52,761 bases of DNA from a virus. The stretch lies in IMG/VR virus record IMGVR_UViG_3300036782_000035, positions 1 to 52,761 of that record; one strand, 5' to 3'. The notes under the pieces are model-generated. The model ran no database searches and had not been told where the DNA came from. It was given only the letters and a program-made list of their open reading frames with translations. Below, piece after piece: positions 39,689 to 47,499 of this stretch; the stretch's first letter is position 1; each line of letters begins with the position of its first letter. A program made the translations under genes and the position numbers.

Positions 39689-39916
39689 GTGAGCACGACA
39701 CGTGAGCCCGTTGCAGGACAGCGCATTCGAGGAACGCACCCGTACGTTTTCCGCTCCGGCGAGTGGGCCGAGCTGGTCGGCACCATGGACGACCCGGAGA
39801 CCGATCGCCGGTCCTACGCGGTCAAGTTCGATGATGGCGCTGTCGACTGGTGGCCGGTCAGCGACGAGGCCGCCGGGTACGAGTTCGCCGAGCCGCAACA
39901 CCGAGAGGACCGCTGA
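39689..39916 (+). CDS. Small early/late-region protein
   Basis: 75 residues from GTG after GAAAGGAAGGATACGACG. RSGEWAELVGTMDDPE, YAVKFDDGAVDWWPV suggest a small beta fold common in actinophages. Overlaps the next ATG. Confidence 0.75.
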   Translation: MSTTREPVAGQRIRGTHPYVFRSGEWAELVGTMDDPETDRRSYAVKFDDGAVDWWPVSDEAAGYEFAEPQHREDR

Positions 39917-40137
39917 TGGCACGCGAACCGCAGCGACGCGAGCAGCCCGGGCCCCTGGACGCCACCCTCGTGCCCGTGCAGCGGGCGCTGATCGCGCGGG
40001 CGAAGGCGCTCGAAGAGCAGGCAGGCGACCGGCGCTCGGCACAGGCAGCCGGCCTCTCCACCTTGGAAGACCCCGTGGTCCTGGATCGCATCGCCGCCGA
40101 GTTCCGCACACTCGCTGGAGAACTGGGCCACTGGTGA
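39916..40137 (+). CDS. Small helical protein
   Basis: 73 residues, TGATG overlap with the previous gene. VPVQRALIARAKALEEQAGDRR and FRTLAGELGHW are helical. Function unknown. Confidence 0.72.
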   Translation: MAREPQRREQPGPLDATLVPVQRALIARAKALEEQAGDRRSAQAAGLSTLEDPVVLDRIAAEFRTLAGELGHW

Positions 40138-40298
40138 GCATGGACAAGCCGACCCGCGAGGAACTGATCGAGGTAGCGACCGGCCTGCACGACGTGACCG
40201 GCTGTTCCTGCGACCGCCGCTACCTGATGTCCTGTCCGAACATGGCCAACGCCGTCTTGCAGGCGGGCAAGGTGATCCGAGAGCGACCAGCACCGTGA
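40134..40298 (+). CDS. Small Cys-containing protein
   Basis: 54 residues from GTG (ATG 40140 possible). TREELIEVATGLHDVTGCSC, RRYLMSCPN contains three cysteines. Function unknown. Confidence 0.7.
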   Translation: MSMDKPTREELIEVATGLHDVTGCSCDRRYLMSCPNMANAVLQAGKVIRERPAP

Positions 40299-40531
40299 GC
40301 GACGCCGACGAGGACGCCGCGGTCCTCGCCCGCGAACGCGAAGCCCACATGGCGCTCCTGCGCGCGATCCCGGGCGAGCGCGCCAGGCTCGCCGAGCGCG
40401 AGCAGGCCGCCGTGCACTACGCGCGGCTGCTCGGGATCGGGTGGGACGAGGTTGGATCGGCGCTCGGGATGGGCGCGGGCGAGGCGCTTGAGCGGTACGG
40501 CGAGCCGCCGGCGGACGCAGAGCCGTTCTGA
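40295..40531 (+). CDS. Small helical protein with HTH-like end
   Basis: 78 residues from GTG. Helical N-terminus (REREAHMALLRAIPGERARL) and AVHYARLLGIGWDEVGSALGM, an HTH-like pattern resembling phage DNA-binding or sigma-like helices. Function unknown. Confidence 0.72.
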   Translation: MSDADEDAAVLAREREAHMALLRAIPGERARLAEREQAAVHYARLLGIGWDEVGSALGMGAGEALERYGEPPADAEPF

Positions 40532-40547
40532 GGAAGGCAGGGGAACG

Positions 40548-40787
40548 ATGAGCGCACGCTACTGGGTCCTGGTCACCCATGAACTCATGGACAGCGACCC
40601 GCGATGGCCGGACGGCCTGCGACCCGTCAGGCAAGCCGAAAACGGCCCCGGACCATCGGCGGACGCCGCATGGTGGCTCTTCGAGGACGACGGCGCACCC
40701 GCAACGCTCGAAGGCAAGCGGGTTGAGCTCACCTTCACCCGCAGCGGCGACAAGGCCATGATCGGCAGCCGAAACCCGGCGATCTGA
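40548..40787 (+). CDS. Paralogue of the small structural-module protein at 746
   Basis: 79 residues, ATG after GGAAGGCAGGGGAACG. It shares ARY-V-V--EL-D at the N-terminus and LFEDDGAPATLEGKRVELTFTR with LFADDNAPEELNGKKVELALTR of 746-1009. It sits just before the HNH and terminase region, far from the first copy. Confidence 0.8.
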   Translation: MSARYWVLVTHELMDSDPRWPDGLRPVRQAENGPGPSADAAWWLFEDDGAPATLEGKRVELTFTRSGDKAMIGSRNPAI

Positions 40788-40794
40788 GGCTGTC

Positions 40795-41214
40795 GTGGGC
40801 TGGGAAAAAACGGCCGCCGACCGGAAAGCCGACGCCGCCTTCTACTCGGACCCGGTCTACAAGCGCCACCGGGAAATCGCCAAGCGCCGCGCAGCCGGAC
40901 GCTGCGAGGAATGCGGCCACCGGCACCCGACCCAGTGTGACCACGTCATACCGCGGATCAAGGGCGGCACCCACGCGCTGGACAACCTGCGGATGCTGTG
41001 CGCGGGAGACGGAACGTGCAAGTGCCACGAGAGGAAAACCGCAGGTGAGGGCGGCGGATGGCGCAAGACCGGCGACAGCCGCGTGCCGAGAGACCCGCAG
41101 CCGCGGCCCCGAACGAAGTGGTTACTACTCAGGGTGATAGCCGGCAATGACGAGCGAGCCGCGAAGCAAACACAACAGAACATCGGCCGACAACTATGTA
41201 TAACTATGCAGTGA
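40795..41214 (+). CDS. HNH endonuclease near terminase
   Basis: 139 residues from GTG 40795. CEECGHRHPTQCDHVIPRIK, GTHALDNLRMLC and CHERKT form a full HNH with zinc-binding cysteines. HNH proteins beside terminase genes take part in cos cleavage and packaging in several HK97-type phages; here the gene converges on the terminase operon instead of leading into it. Confidence 0.85.
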   Translation: MGWEKTAADRKADAAFYSDPVYKRHREIAKRRAAGRCEECGHRHPTQCDHVIPRIKGGTHALDNLRMLCAGDGTCKCHERKTAGEGGGWRKTGDSRVPRDPQPRPRTKWLLLRVIAGNDERAAKQTQQNIGRQLCITMQ

Positions 41215-41451
41215 CCAGGGTCGATGTGATGCACGCCGATGTGACGGCGCGCAACGCGCAAGTCCAGCGGGCTCCGCGCACAGAGCCCTGCCTGCCCCTA
41301 AATCCCCCTCCCCACCCCTGTGGAAAACCTGATTTTGTCACGTTGCGTTACATAGATCATCGCCCATGTATGTTTATGCATTGATGGTTGTCAAATTTGA
41401 CGATTGCCGATGTTGGTTCGCGTGTGTGCATTGACCTGCGTGGATGTTGCG
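41215..41451. other. Gene-free gap between HNH and terminase with palindrome
   Basis: 237 bases without a credible gene, AT-rich at 41330-41410. It holds a perfect 12-bp palindrome GTCAAATTTGAC (41390-41401) and TGCATTGA twice (41377-41384, 41427-41434). It separates two converging genes, so a bidirectional terminator is one use; a cos or packaging signal is another. Confidence 0.45.
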
Positions 41452-42927
41452 CTACGCGACGATCATGCGGACGCCGGGGCGCTTCGGCGGCGGGATGGTG
41501 AGCGCGATCTTCACCGCGCCGGCGCCCGCGTAGGCCGCGTCAACGTGTCCCTCGCCCTTGCGGACGAAGCGCCAGCCGTCGCCTGAGTTGAGCTTCCGCG
41601 ACGCGCTGACGTGCGCGTTCAGCAGCGGGTCATCGGGATGGATGACACGCGATCCCTTGACGAGCACGGAGAACTCCTGGCATCCCTCGGTGACCCGGCT
41701 GCCGGTGATCGCGCCGTCCTCGGGCAGGTCGCCCGGCTCGCGCTTGCCGCCCGGGCGCCTGTTGTACTTCATGCCGAGGGCGCGCAGGGTGGTCGCGCCG
41801 CCCGCTGCGGGCCCGCTCGAGTACCAGCCGAACGCCGCGGGCCTGATCTTGGCGAGCAGGCCGGGCAGCTCGGCGAGCGCCCTGTTGATGTCGTCCCATG
41901 CCTCGGCTACCTCGACGCGGGCGCGGCCGTCGTCGAGGCGCGCTGCGACGGCCAGCGTGGCGTGCTTGCCGTCTGGCGCGGCGTCGAAGCAGGCGCCGAT
42001 GCGGTCGCGGTGGCCGTCGAGGGTTCCGGCGAGGTCGGCGCACCCTTCCCAGCGCGCGAGGTCGATTGCGCCGTCGAGCGCGTCGACCTTCTGACATAGC
42101 ACCTCGGTGCGGAACACCTCAGGTGTCTCGGTAGCGCACGCGGTGCGGATGGCTGACTCGGAGACGGTGTAACCGAGGCCGGGGTTGGCCTGCCGCCAGG
42201 CGCGGGTGTCGTCGAGCTCGCAGCCGTCCTCGCCGGACCACTCGAAGAGGCCGACGGACTCGTCGCGGCCGGACAAGGCTGAGTCGCGGAGCTGGTTGAG
42301 CACGGTGCTGGTGTCGTCGCCCGCGTTCGACAGGCAGATGGTGAGCGGATTCGGCCTGGCCATGGTCGTGTAGTAGAGCGCTGACCAGGCTTTACGGTCC
42401 CGGTGAGTCCTGAGTTCATCCATGATCAGGCCATCGACGCTAAATCCGCGGCCTGCGTCGGGTGTGGCACTCCTGACCATGTACTCGGCGCCGTTCTTCA
42501 GCCCGAACGCCTCCTGGCCGTTGACGTGCCGGTGGTAGCTCAGGCGCCGGGCGAGCGACGGCGTGTCCTCGATCATGCGGAGGGTGAGTTTCCACTGGTT
42601 GGACGCCTGGGCGAGGTCTTGAGCGGTGCCGAGGATCAGCCGGCAGTCGTCGTCGAAGAGCATCCGCCACAGGGTGATCATCCGCATCAGATGTGATTTC
42701 CCGGATTGCCGGGCCACCATGATCAGGACGATGCGGAAGCGGTAAGTACCGTCGGCGTTGACCTCCATGGCGTGCTTGACGGCCCACTGCTGCCAGGGAA
42801 GGAGCGGCTCGCCGATCGCTTCGGCGAAGTCGATGACGTCGTAGCCGTAGCTGGTGCGCCGCGAGAGCGGCCGGAGCGGTTCGGGGTGCAGGCGCGCTTC
42901 GGTGATGCCGCGCAGCTGCTTAGGCAC
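41452..42927 (-). CDS. Terminase large subunit
   Basis: 491 residues from GTG 42927. ATPase Walker A VARQSGKS (71-78), Walker B LIMDE (167-171) with TCLSNAGDD-like coupling motif (ICLSNAGDD), and C-terminal nuclease region (ACFDAAPDGKHATLAV, HPDDPLLNAHVSASRKL, DAAYAGAGA). It cuts and packages phage DNA with the portal. It is encoded on the strand opposite to the portal and head genes, which is unusual. Confidence 0.92.
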   Translation of the reverse strand: MPKQLRGITEARLHPEPLRPLSRRTSYGYDVIDFAEAIGEPLLPWQQWAVKHAMEVNADGTYRFRIVLIMVARQSGKSHLMRMITLWRMLFDDDCRLILGTAQDLAQASNQWKLTLRMIEDTPSLARRLSYHRHVNGQEAFGLKNGAEYMVRSATPDAGRGFSVDGLIMDELRTHRDRKAWSALYYTTMARPNPLTICLSNAGDDTSTVLNQLRDSALSGRDESVGLFEWSGEDGCELDDTRAWRQANPGLGYTVSESAIRTACATETPEVFRTEVLCQKVDALDGAIDLARWEGCADLAGTLDGHRDRIGACFDAAPDGKHATLAVAARLDDGRARVEVAEAWDDINRALAELPGLLAKIRPAAFGWYSSGPAAGGATTLRALGMKYNRRPGGKREPGDLPEDGAITGSRVTEGCQEFSVLVKGSRVIHPDDPLLNAHVSASRKLNSGDGWRFVRKGEGHVDAAYAGAGAVKIALTIPPPKRPGVRMIVA

Positions 42928-43252
42928 CGCGGCGTCTTGGCTTGAGCTGGTCCAGGGCGTCCACCGCCTGTTCGGCCGGGCCGCCCTTCTTCCCGGTGAT
43001 GACGGCCCTGGCCGCGGGTGACCCGCCGAGCGATTCGAGGACCTGGCGGAGCTCGGGCATGCAGTCGCGGACGGCGTGCCGCCGGTCTTTGGGGTCTGCC
43101 TCGTCGATGGTGCGGGCGAGGACGAGCGCGGCCTTGGCCATGCCGCTGTCCCTGCCGCCGCCGTTGTCGGGGCCGAGGTCGATGCCGAGGCTCATGACGG
43201 TGGCGTAGACGGCCGGGTACAGCAGCTCGCTTGCGTCCCGCAGCAGCGTCAT
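42920..43252 (-). CDS. Terminase small subunit candidate
   Basis: 110 residues from ATG 43252 with GAGG upstream; a longer frame to 43324 exists. TLLRDASELLYPAVYATVMSLGI, RRHAVRDCMPELRQVLESLGG and a C-terminal QAVDALDQLKPRRRG are helical, typical of actinophage small-terminase-position proteins. It overlaps the large subunit by 8 bases. A DNA-recognition HTH is not obvious. Confidence 0.72.
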   Translation of the reverse strand: MTLLRDASELLYPAVYATVMSLGIDLGPDNGGGRDSGMAKAALVLARTIDEADPKDRRHAVRDCMPELRQVLESLGGSPAARAVITGKKGGPAEQAVDALDQLKPRRRGA

Positions 43253-43352
43253 TTGGTGGTCCTCTACATTCCTGTGACCTGTTTGCACAAGAGTGTCGCG
43301 CCTTCTCTTGTGGTTTTCCTCCAATCGGATGTTAACCTGTGCGTGTCACGAG

Positions 43353-43427
43353 GGCCGGGAGCGGTGAAAACGCCTTTCCGGCCTTTCGTGACGCCCGCTT
43401 CCGGCTCTCCCGTCAGGGGAGGGCGTC
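43353..43427 (+). promoter_or_regulatory. Leader with tandem hairpins hiding the ribosome site
   Basis: The leader has GGCCGG (43353-43358)/CCGGCC (43378-43383) with a U-rich end, then GACGCCC (43390-43396)/GGGCGTC (43421-43427), which ends at the TTG start. The ribosome site GGGGAGGG (43416-43423) is inside the second hairpin. It may attenuate or delay head gene expression. Confidence 0.5.
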
Positions 43428-43676
43428 TTGGCTGCTTCTGCCGTTCCGCAGGGCGTGTCTGGCCGTTCTTTCATCGGCAAGGTGGCCGCTGTTTTCGCGG
43501 CGCGGGCTGCGGCGAGGCGTAAGCCGTCCAGGGTGGCGGGCTTCATCGCTGATCACACGGGGACGCTCGCGGCGCTGGGGTTCGCGGACACGGCGTGCTG
43601 GCACTGGGGCACGGGCGCGGGGCTGATCGGTACCGCGGCGTGCATCCTGGTCGCTGAGTTCAAGGTCCGTGGCTGA
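43428..43676 (+). CDS. Small protein between terminase and portal
   Basis: 82 residues from TTG 43428. An Ala/Arg-rich helix is followed by GTLAALGFADTACWHWGTG and LIGTAACILVAEFKV, a possible one-TM membrane region. Overlaps the next gene. Common in position, unknown in function. Confidence 0.7.
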   Translation: MAASAVPQGVSGRSFIGKVAAVFAARAAARRKPSRVAGFIADHTGTLAALGFADTACWHWGTGAGLIGTAACILVAEFKVRG

Positions 43677-43929
43677 CGTGACCGCCGACGAGCTCCTGAA
43701 GAGGGCTGCGGCCTGCCGGGACTGCGGCAAGGAGCACGAGTACCGCCAAGTCGAGACGTCCCGGGGAAGCTGGGCGGCCGGCGACGGCCACGCTTACCGC
43801 CCGGTAGTCGATATCGGCATCGTCGCGAAGCTCCGCTACCTCGCGACCGGCAGCTACGTGGATCCCTGGCTGCTGCCCAAGCAAACAATGGCGTCCAAGA
43901 TCGCCTCAGCGATCGGGCTGAGCACCTGA
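43669..43929 (+). CDS. Small pre-portal protein
   Basis: 86 residues from GTG 43669, coupled to both neighbours. CRDCGKEHEYRQ may bind metal; the rest is a VVDIGIVAKLRYLATGSYV beta/helical region. Function unknown. Confidence 0.72.
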   Translation: MADVTADELLKRAAACRDCGKEHEYRQVETSRGSWAAGDGHAYRPVVDIGIVAKLRYLATGSYVDPWLLPKQTMASKIASAIGLST

Positions 43930-45371
43930 TGGGCTCGCTGCTGGGCCAGTTGATGAACGCGAAGGCGTCGCAGTCCGCCGGCTCGCCGGTGCCGATGGGC
44001 GGCGGCATGGTGGGCATGCCGGGCAGCTCGTCCGGGAGCAATATCGACCTGACGCTGATCCGCTCGTACCGGATGAACGGGACCGTCTACTCGAACGTGT
44101 CGCTGATGGCGCGGTCGGTCGCCAAGCAGCAGTGGAACCTGTACCGGCAGGCGCCGCCGTCGGCCCGGTTCACGACCAGCGACCGCGGCAGCGACCAGCG
44201 CAAGCAGGTCCAGGTGCACGCGGCCCTGAACGTGCTCAACTCCCCGGCCAGCATCACGGTGCCGACGCCGCGCGGGCCTAAGCGGATCCAGGTGTGGAGC
44301 CGCTCGCAGCTGTTTTACGTGTCGCAGATCTGGATGAAGACGTGCGGCAAGTCGTACTGGATCGTCGACACGGCCGAGGACGCCTCGCCGATCCCCTTGG
44401 GGCTGTGGCCGGTGCGCCCGGACCGCATCATCCCGGTTCCCGACCGGAACCGCTACCTGGCGGGGTACCTGTACCGCTCGCCGGACGGCCAGGAGATGAT
44501 CCCGCTGCGGCCGGACGAGGTGATCGTCAACCGCTACGCGGACCCTGAGGACCCTTACGGCGGCTGCGGGCCGATTCAGGCGGTGCTGGCCGATATCCAG
44601 GCGGCTGATTACGCGGCTGAGTGGAATAAGAACTACTTCGTCAATTCGGCTGAGCCGGGCGGCATTATCCAGCTTGACACGACGCTCAATGACGAGGAAT
44701 TCGACCAGTTCACCAGCCGCTGGCGGGAAACTCACCGGGGCGTGGCGAGGGCGCACCGCATCGCGGTGCTTGAGGCCGGGGCGACGTGGGTTGCGAACAA
44801 CCACAGTGCCCGTGACATGGACTTTGTCAACCTGCGGAATTCCTCGCGTGACATTATCCGCGAGGCACTGGCAATGCACAAGGTAATGACCGGGGTAACA
44901 GAAGATGTCAACAGGGCCAATGCGCAGACCGGGGAAGAGGTTTTCTCTTCCTGGACGGTCGCGCCGGACCTTGAGCAGTGGCGAGACGACGTAATCAACA
45001 CGCAGTTCCTTCCGCTGTTCGGTGATACCGCGCAGGGCGTGGAATTCGACTTCGCGTACCCCACGCCGGCGAACCGCGAGCAGGACAACGCCGAATTGAC
45101 GACGAAGACGGCGGCGTACTCGGTGCTGGTGGACGCGGGGGTTGACCCGGATGACGCGGCGCAGGTGGTCGGGCTGCCGCCGATGAAGATGGCCGAGGTC
45201 GCGACCCAGTCGCCGGCTCTGCCGCCCGGCTGGGTGCCGGAGCTCGCGCCCGGTGCCGCGCCCGCTCCTGATGCGGCCGCTGTCGCGTCGGCCGAGGCGA
45301 TCCTGCGCGCCGCGGCGGCACGGGATCCGCGGGCGATGGCCATTTACAACCAGCTGGCGGGCGCATCATGA
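43929..45371 (+). CDS. Portal protein (HK97 family)
   Basis: 480 residues, ATG overlapping the previous stop. NGTVYSNVSLMARSVAKQQW, LYVSQIWMK-like (LFYVSQIWMKTCGKSYW), DRIIPVPDRNRYLAGYLYR, ITGVTEDVNRANA-type (MTGVTEDVNRANA) and a Pro/Ala-rich end are classic portal features. It forms the dodecameric entry ring at one vertex. Confidence 0.9.
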   Translation: MGSLLGQLMNAKASQSAGSPVPMGGGMVGMPGSSSGSNIDLTLIRSYRMNGTVYSNVSLMARSVAKQQWNLYRQAPPSARFTTSDRGSDQRKQVQVHAALNVLNSPASITVPTPRGPKRIQVWSRSQLFYVSQIWMKTCGKSYWIVDTAEDASPIPLGLWPVRPDRIIPVPDRNRYLAGYLYRSPDGQEMIPLRPDEVIVNRYADPEDPYGGCGPIQAVLADIQAADYAAEWNKNYFVNSAEPGGIIQLDTTLNDEEFDQFTSRWRETHRGVARAHRIAVLEAGATWVANNHSARDMDFVNLRNSSRDIIREALAMHKVMTGVTEDVNRANAQTGEEVFSSWTVAPDLEQWRDDVINTQFLPLFGDTAQGVEFDFAYPTPANREQDNAELTTKTAAYSVLVDAGVDPDDAAQVVGLPPMKMAEVATQSPALPPGWVPELAPGAAPAPDAAAVASAEAILRAAAARDPRAMAIYNQLAGAS

Positions 45372-45421
45372 CAAACTGCCTGCTCAGAAGCGCTATTTCG
45401 GTAGAATGTACGCCATATGGA

Positions 45422-45452
45422 ACCCCCGCGACGGGTGCAACCGCCCGGGGGT
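45422..45452 (+). terminator. Hairpin before inserted HNH gene
   Basis: ACCCCCG (45422-45428) with CGGGGGT (45446-45452) and an inner CGG/CCG pairing. Lies in the 110-base leader of the HNH gene; possible attenuator or insertion scar. Confidence 0.5.
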
Positions 45453-45481
45453 CGTGGTCAACCTGTAGAAGGCAGGTCAAC

Positions 45482-46039
45482 ATGACTGACGGTACCCGTG
45501 TGCCCTCCGCCGCGCCATCTGGGATGGCTTGCGCCAAGCCGACGAAGATGTTCCCGGAGGGGCGCACCGGAACGAGGAACGGCTACGCGGCGCACCAAAA
45601 GGCCGGGGACGAGCCATGCCGGCCCTGCACCGACGCGCACTCGGCGCTCTCGATTACCCGGCGTCGCGCGCTGCCGCCAGAGGAGCTGGACCGGTACCGC
45701 AAGGGGAATGCGGAGGCGTCAAGCAAGCGGCGCCGCAAAGACCCGGAAAAGATGCGCGCCCAGAAGCACCGCTACATGTCCGCGAACCTGGCCATCATCC
45801 GCGAGGCCAAGTCGGCGCCGTGCACGGACTGCGGGATTGCCTACGCCTACTACGTGATGCAGTTCGACCACCTGGACGCCGCGACCAAGGAATTCAACAT
45901 TGGCGTGATCGGTCCGACCGCTAGCCGCGAACGGCTAATCGCTGAAATCGCTAAGTGCGAGGTGGTCTGCGCTAACTGCCACGCCGAACGCACTCACCAG
46001 CGCGTCCTTCAGCGGCGAAAGGCCAGGGAGGCATCTTGA
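45482..46039 (+). CDS. HNH endonuclease inserted between portal and protease
   Basis: 185 residues from ATG 45482 after AAGGCAGGT; an upstream ATG 45368 in frame overlaps the portal stop. The N-terminal part has TGTRNGYAAHQKAGDEPCRP, a motif found in several actinophage proteins. The HNH has CTDCGIAYAYYVMQFDHLD and VCANCHAERTH. Portal and protease are normally adjacent, so this is probably a homing-type insertion; the protease now starts by TTGA overlap with it. Confidence 0.85.
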   Translation: MTDGTRVPSAAPSGMACAKPTKMFPEGRTGTRNGYAAHQKAGDEPCRPCTDAHSALSITRRRALPPEELDRYRKGNAEASSKRRRKDPEKMRAQKHRYMSANLAIIREAKSAPCTDCGIAYAYYVMQFDHLDAATKEFNIGVIGPTASRERLIAEIAKCEVVCANCHAERTHQRVLQRRKAREAS

Positions 46040-47499
46040 CTGGATACCCGTTCAGGGCCCGCATCCGCGCCGAGGGCACCTCTACCCGCGTCGACCTCAT
46101 GGATGACATAGGAGAGGACCCGTGGTTCGGCGGGGGCATCTCTGCGGCGGCGTTCACTGACAGCCTGTCCGGGCTGCGCGGGCCGCTCGACGTGCACATC
46201 AGCAGCCAGGGCGGCATGGTCGACCAGGGGCTCGCAATCTACAACGCGCTGGCCTCCTACAAGGGCCCAGTGACGACCTACAACGACGGGATCGCGGCCT
46301 CGATCGCGTCGGTGATCATGCAGGCGGGCTCGAAGCGGGTGGCGAGTCCAGTGTCGGTCATGATGCTGCACGACGCCTGGGGTGACCCGGGGCCCGGCAA
46401 CGCGGCCGACATGGAGGCGATGCGCGCGGCTCTGGACAAGAACTCCGACGTCATCGCGCGGGCTTACGCCGACCGGGCTGGCGGGACGGTCGCGTCATGG
46501 CGCGAGGTCATGCAGAACACGGCCTGGTACGACGCGGACGACGCGCTCAAGGCTGGGCTGATCGACGAGATCGCGGGCGGGTCGAAGCTCCCGGGCACCG
46601 TGGACCTTGACGCACTGGCCGCAGCGAAGGCCCCGACGAGGATCATGGCCGCGCTGCGCGCCGCGGCGGATGACGGCTCAGGCGACGGCGACGGCACCGG
46701 CCAGTCGTGCAAGACGTGCGGCGGCAAGGGGCGCCTGCCGCACCCTGGCACCGGCAAGAACGGGATGACCTGCCCTGGCTGCGGCGGCAGCGGCACTTAC
46801 GACCCGGCTGCGGCGCCGGACGGCGACGGCGACCCGGACGAGGGCATGGAGCTCGGCGACCGCGGCCCGGCGGTGCACGCCAAGGCGGGCGACGAGCAGC
46901 TCGGCAGCGGCTGGGTCAAGGGCGCTGACGGCAAGGTCCGGTTCGACCCGGACGGCGACGGCGACGACGACAGCACGCCTGAGGGCGATACCGACCACGA
47001 CTACTTCGACGCGGACGGCAAGCAGATCAAGCCGATCCCGCCCCGCCCGCCCGCGGCGAAGGACGAGGGCCCGGACCTGTGGGCGGTCTACCGGATGGCA
47101 GTGCGGGACGCCGGCAAGGTCGACAACAGCCCGTGGGACTCGAGCAAGGCGTGGTCGGCGGGCGCTGCATCCGATGACCCCGCTGCGTTCTACGCGGGGA
47201 TCTGCGCGGGCGAGAAGGCGGGCGACAAGTCAACGCAGGCCGCGTGGGCGCTGCCGTACAGGTACGCGCCCGGTGACCCGCCGAACGAGAAGGGCGTTGA
47301 GGCCGCTCTCGCGGCACTGAACGGCGCCCGCGGCGGCGTGCAGGGGCTCACCAATGAGGCCGAGGCGAAGAAGACGCTGCAGGCGGCGATGAAGCAGGTC
47401 AACCCGGACTGGGAGCCGGAAGACAGCACCACAGCGAGCATCTCCGCGGCTGACGCCCTGGAGCGGTACCGAGCGGCTCTGAAGGGAGCGCAAACGTGA
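46036..47499 (+). CDS. ClpP-like prohead protease with DnaJ-type zinc domain
   Basis: 487 residues from TTG 46036 (alternative starts further in are poorer). The SDH-type/ClpP-fold protease has VHISSQGGMVDQGLAIYNAL, nucleophile S89 in DGIAAS and H112 in MLHDAW. After residue ~215 come two C-x2-C-x-G-x-G modules (CKTCGGKGR, CPGCGGSG), a DnaJ-like zinc-ribbon pair. An Asp-rich linker and a WALPYRYAPGDPPN helical domain, likely scaffolding, follow. It processes the prohead. Confidence 0.88.
   Translation: MTGYPFRARIRAEGTSTRVDLMDDIGEDPWFGGGISAAAFTDSLSGLRGPLDVHISSQGGMVDQGLAIYNALASYKGPVTTYNDGIAASIASVIMQAGSKRVASPVSVMMLHDAWGDPGPGNAADMEAMRAALDKNSDVIARAYADRAGGTVASWREVMQNTAWYDADDALKAGLIDEIAGGSKLPGTVDLDALAAAKAPTRIMAALRAAADDGSGDGDGTGQSCKTCGGKGRLPHPGTGKNGMTCPGCGGSGTYDPAAAPDGDGDPDEGMELGDRGPAVHAKAGDEQLGSGWVKGADGKVRFDPDGDGDDDSTPEGDTDHDYFDADGKQIKPIPPRPPAAKDEGPDLWAVYRMAVRDAGKVDNSPWDSSKAWSAGAASDDPAAFYAGICAGEKAGDKSTQAAWALPYRYAPGDPPNEKGVEAALAALNGARGGVQGLTNEAEAKKTLQAAMKQVNPDWEPEDSTTASISAADALERYRAALKGAQT

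Noticed and set aside
41404-41586. Short + frame after the HNH gene
   Set aside because: It overlaps the terminase 3' end in antisense and has no ribosome site or conserved pattern.
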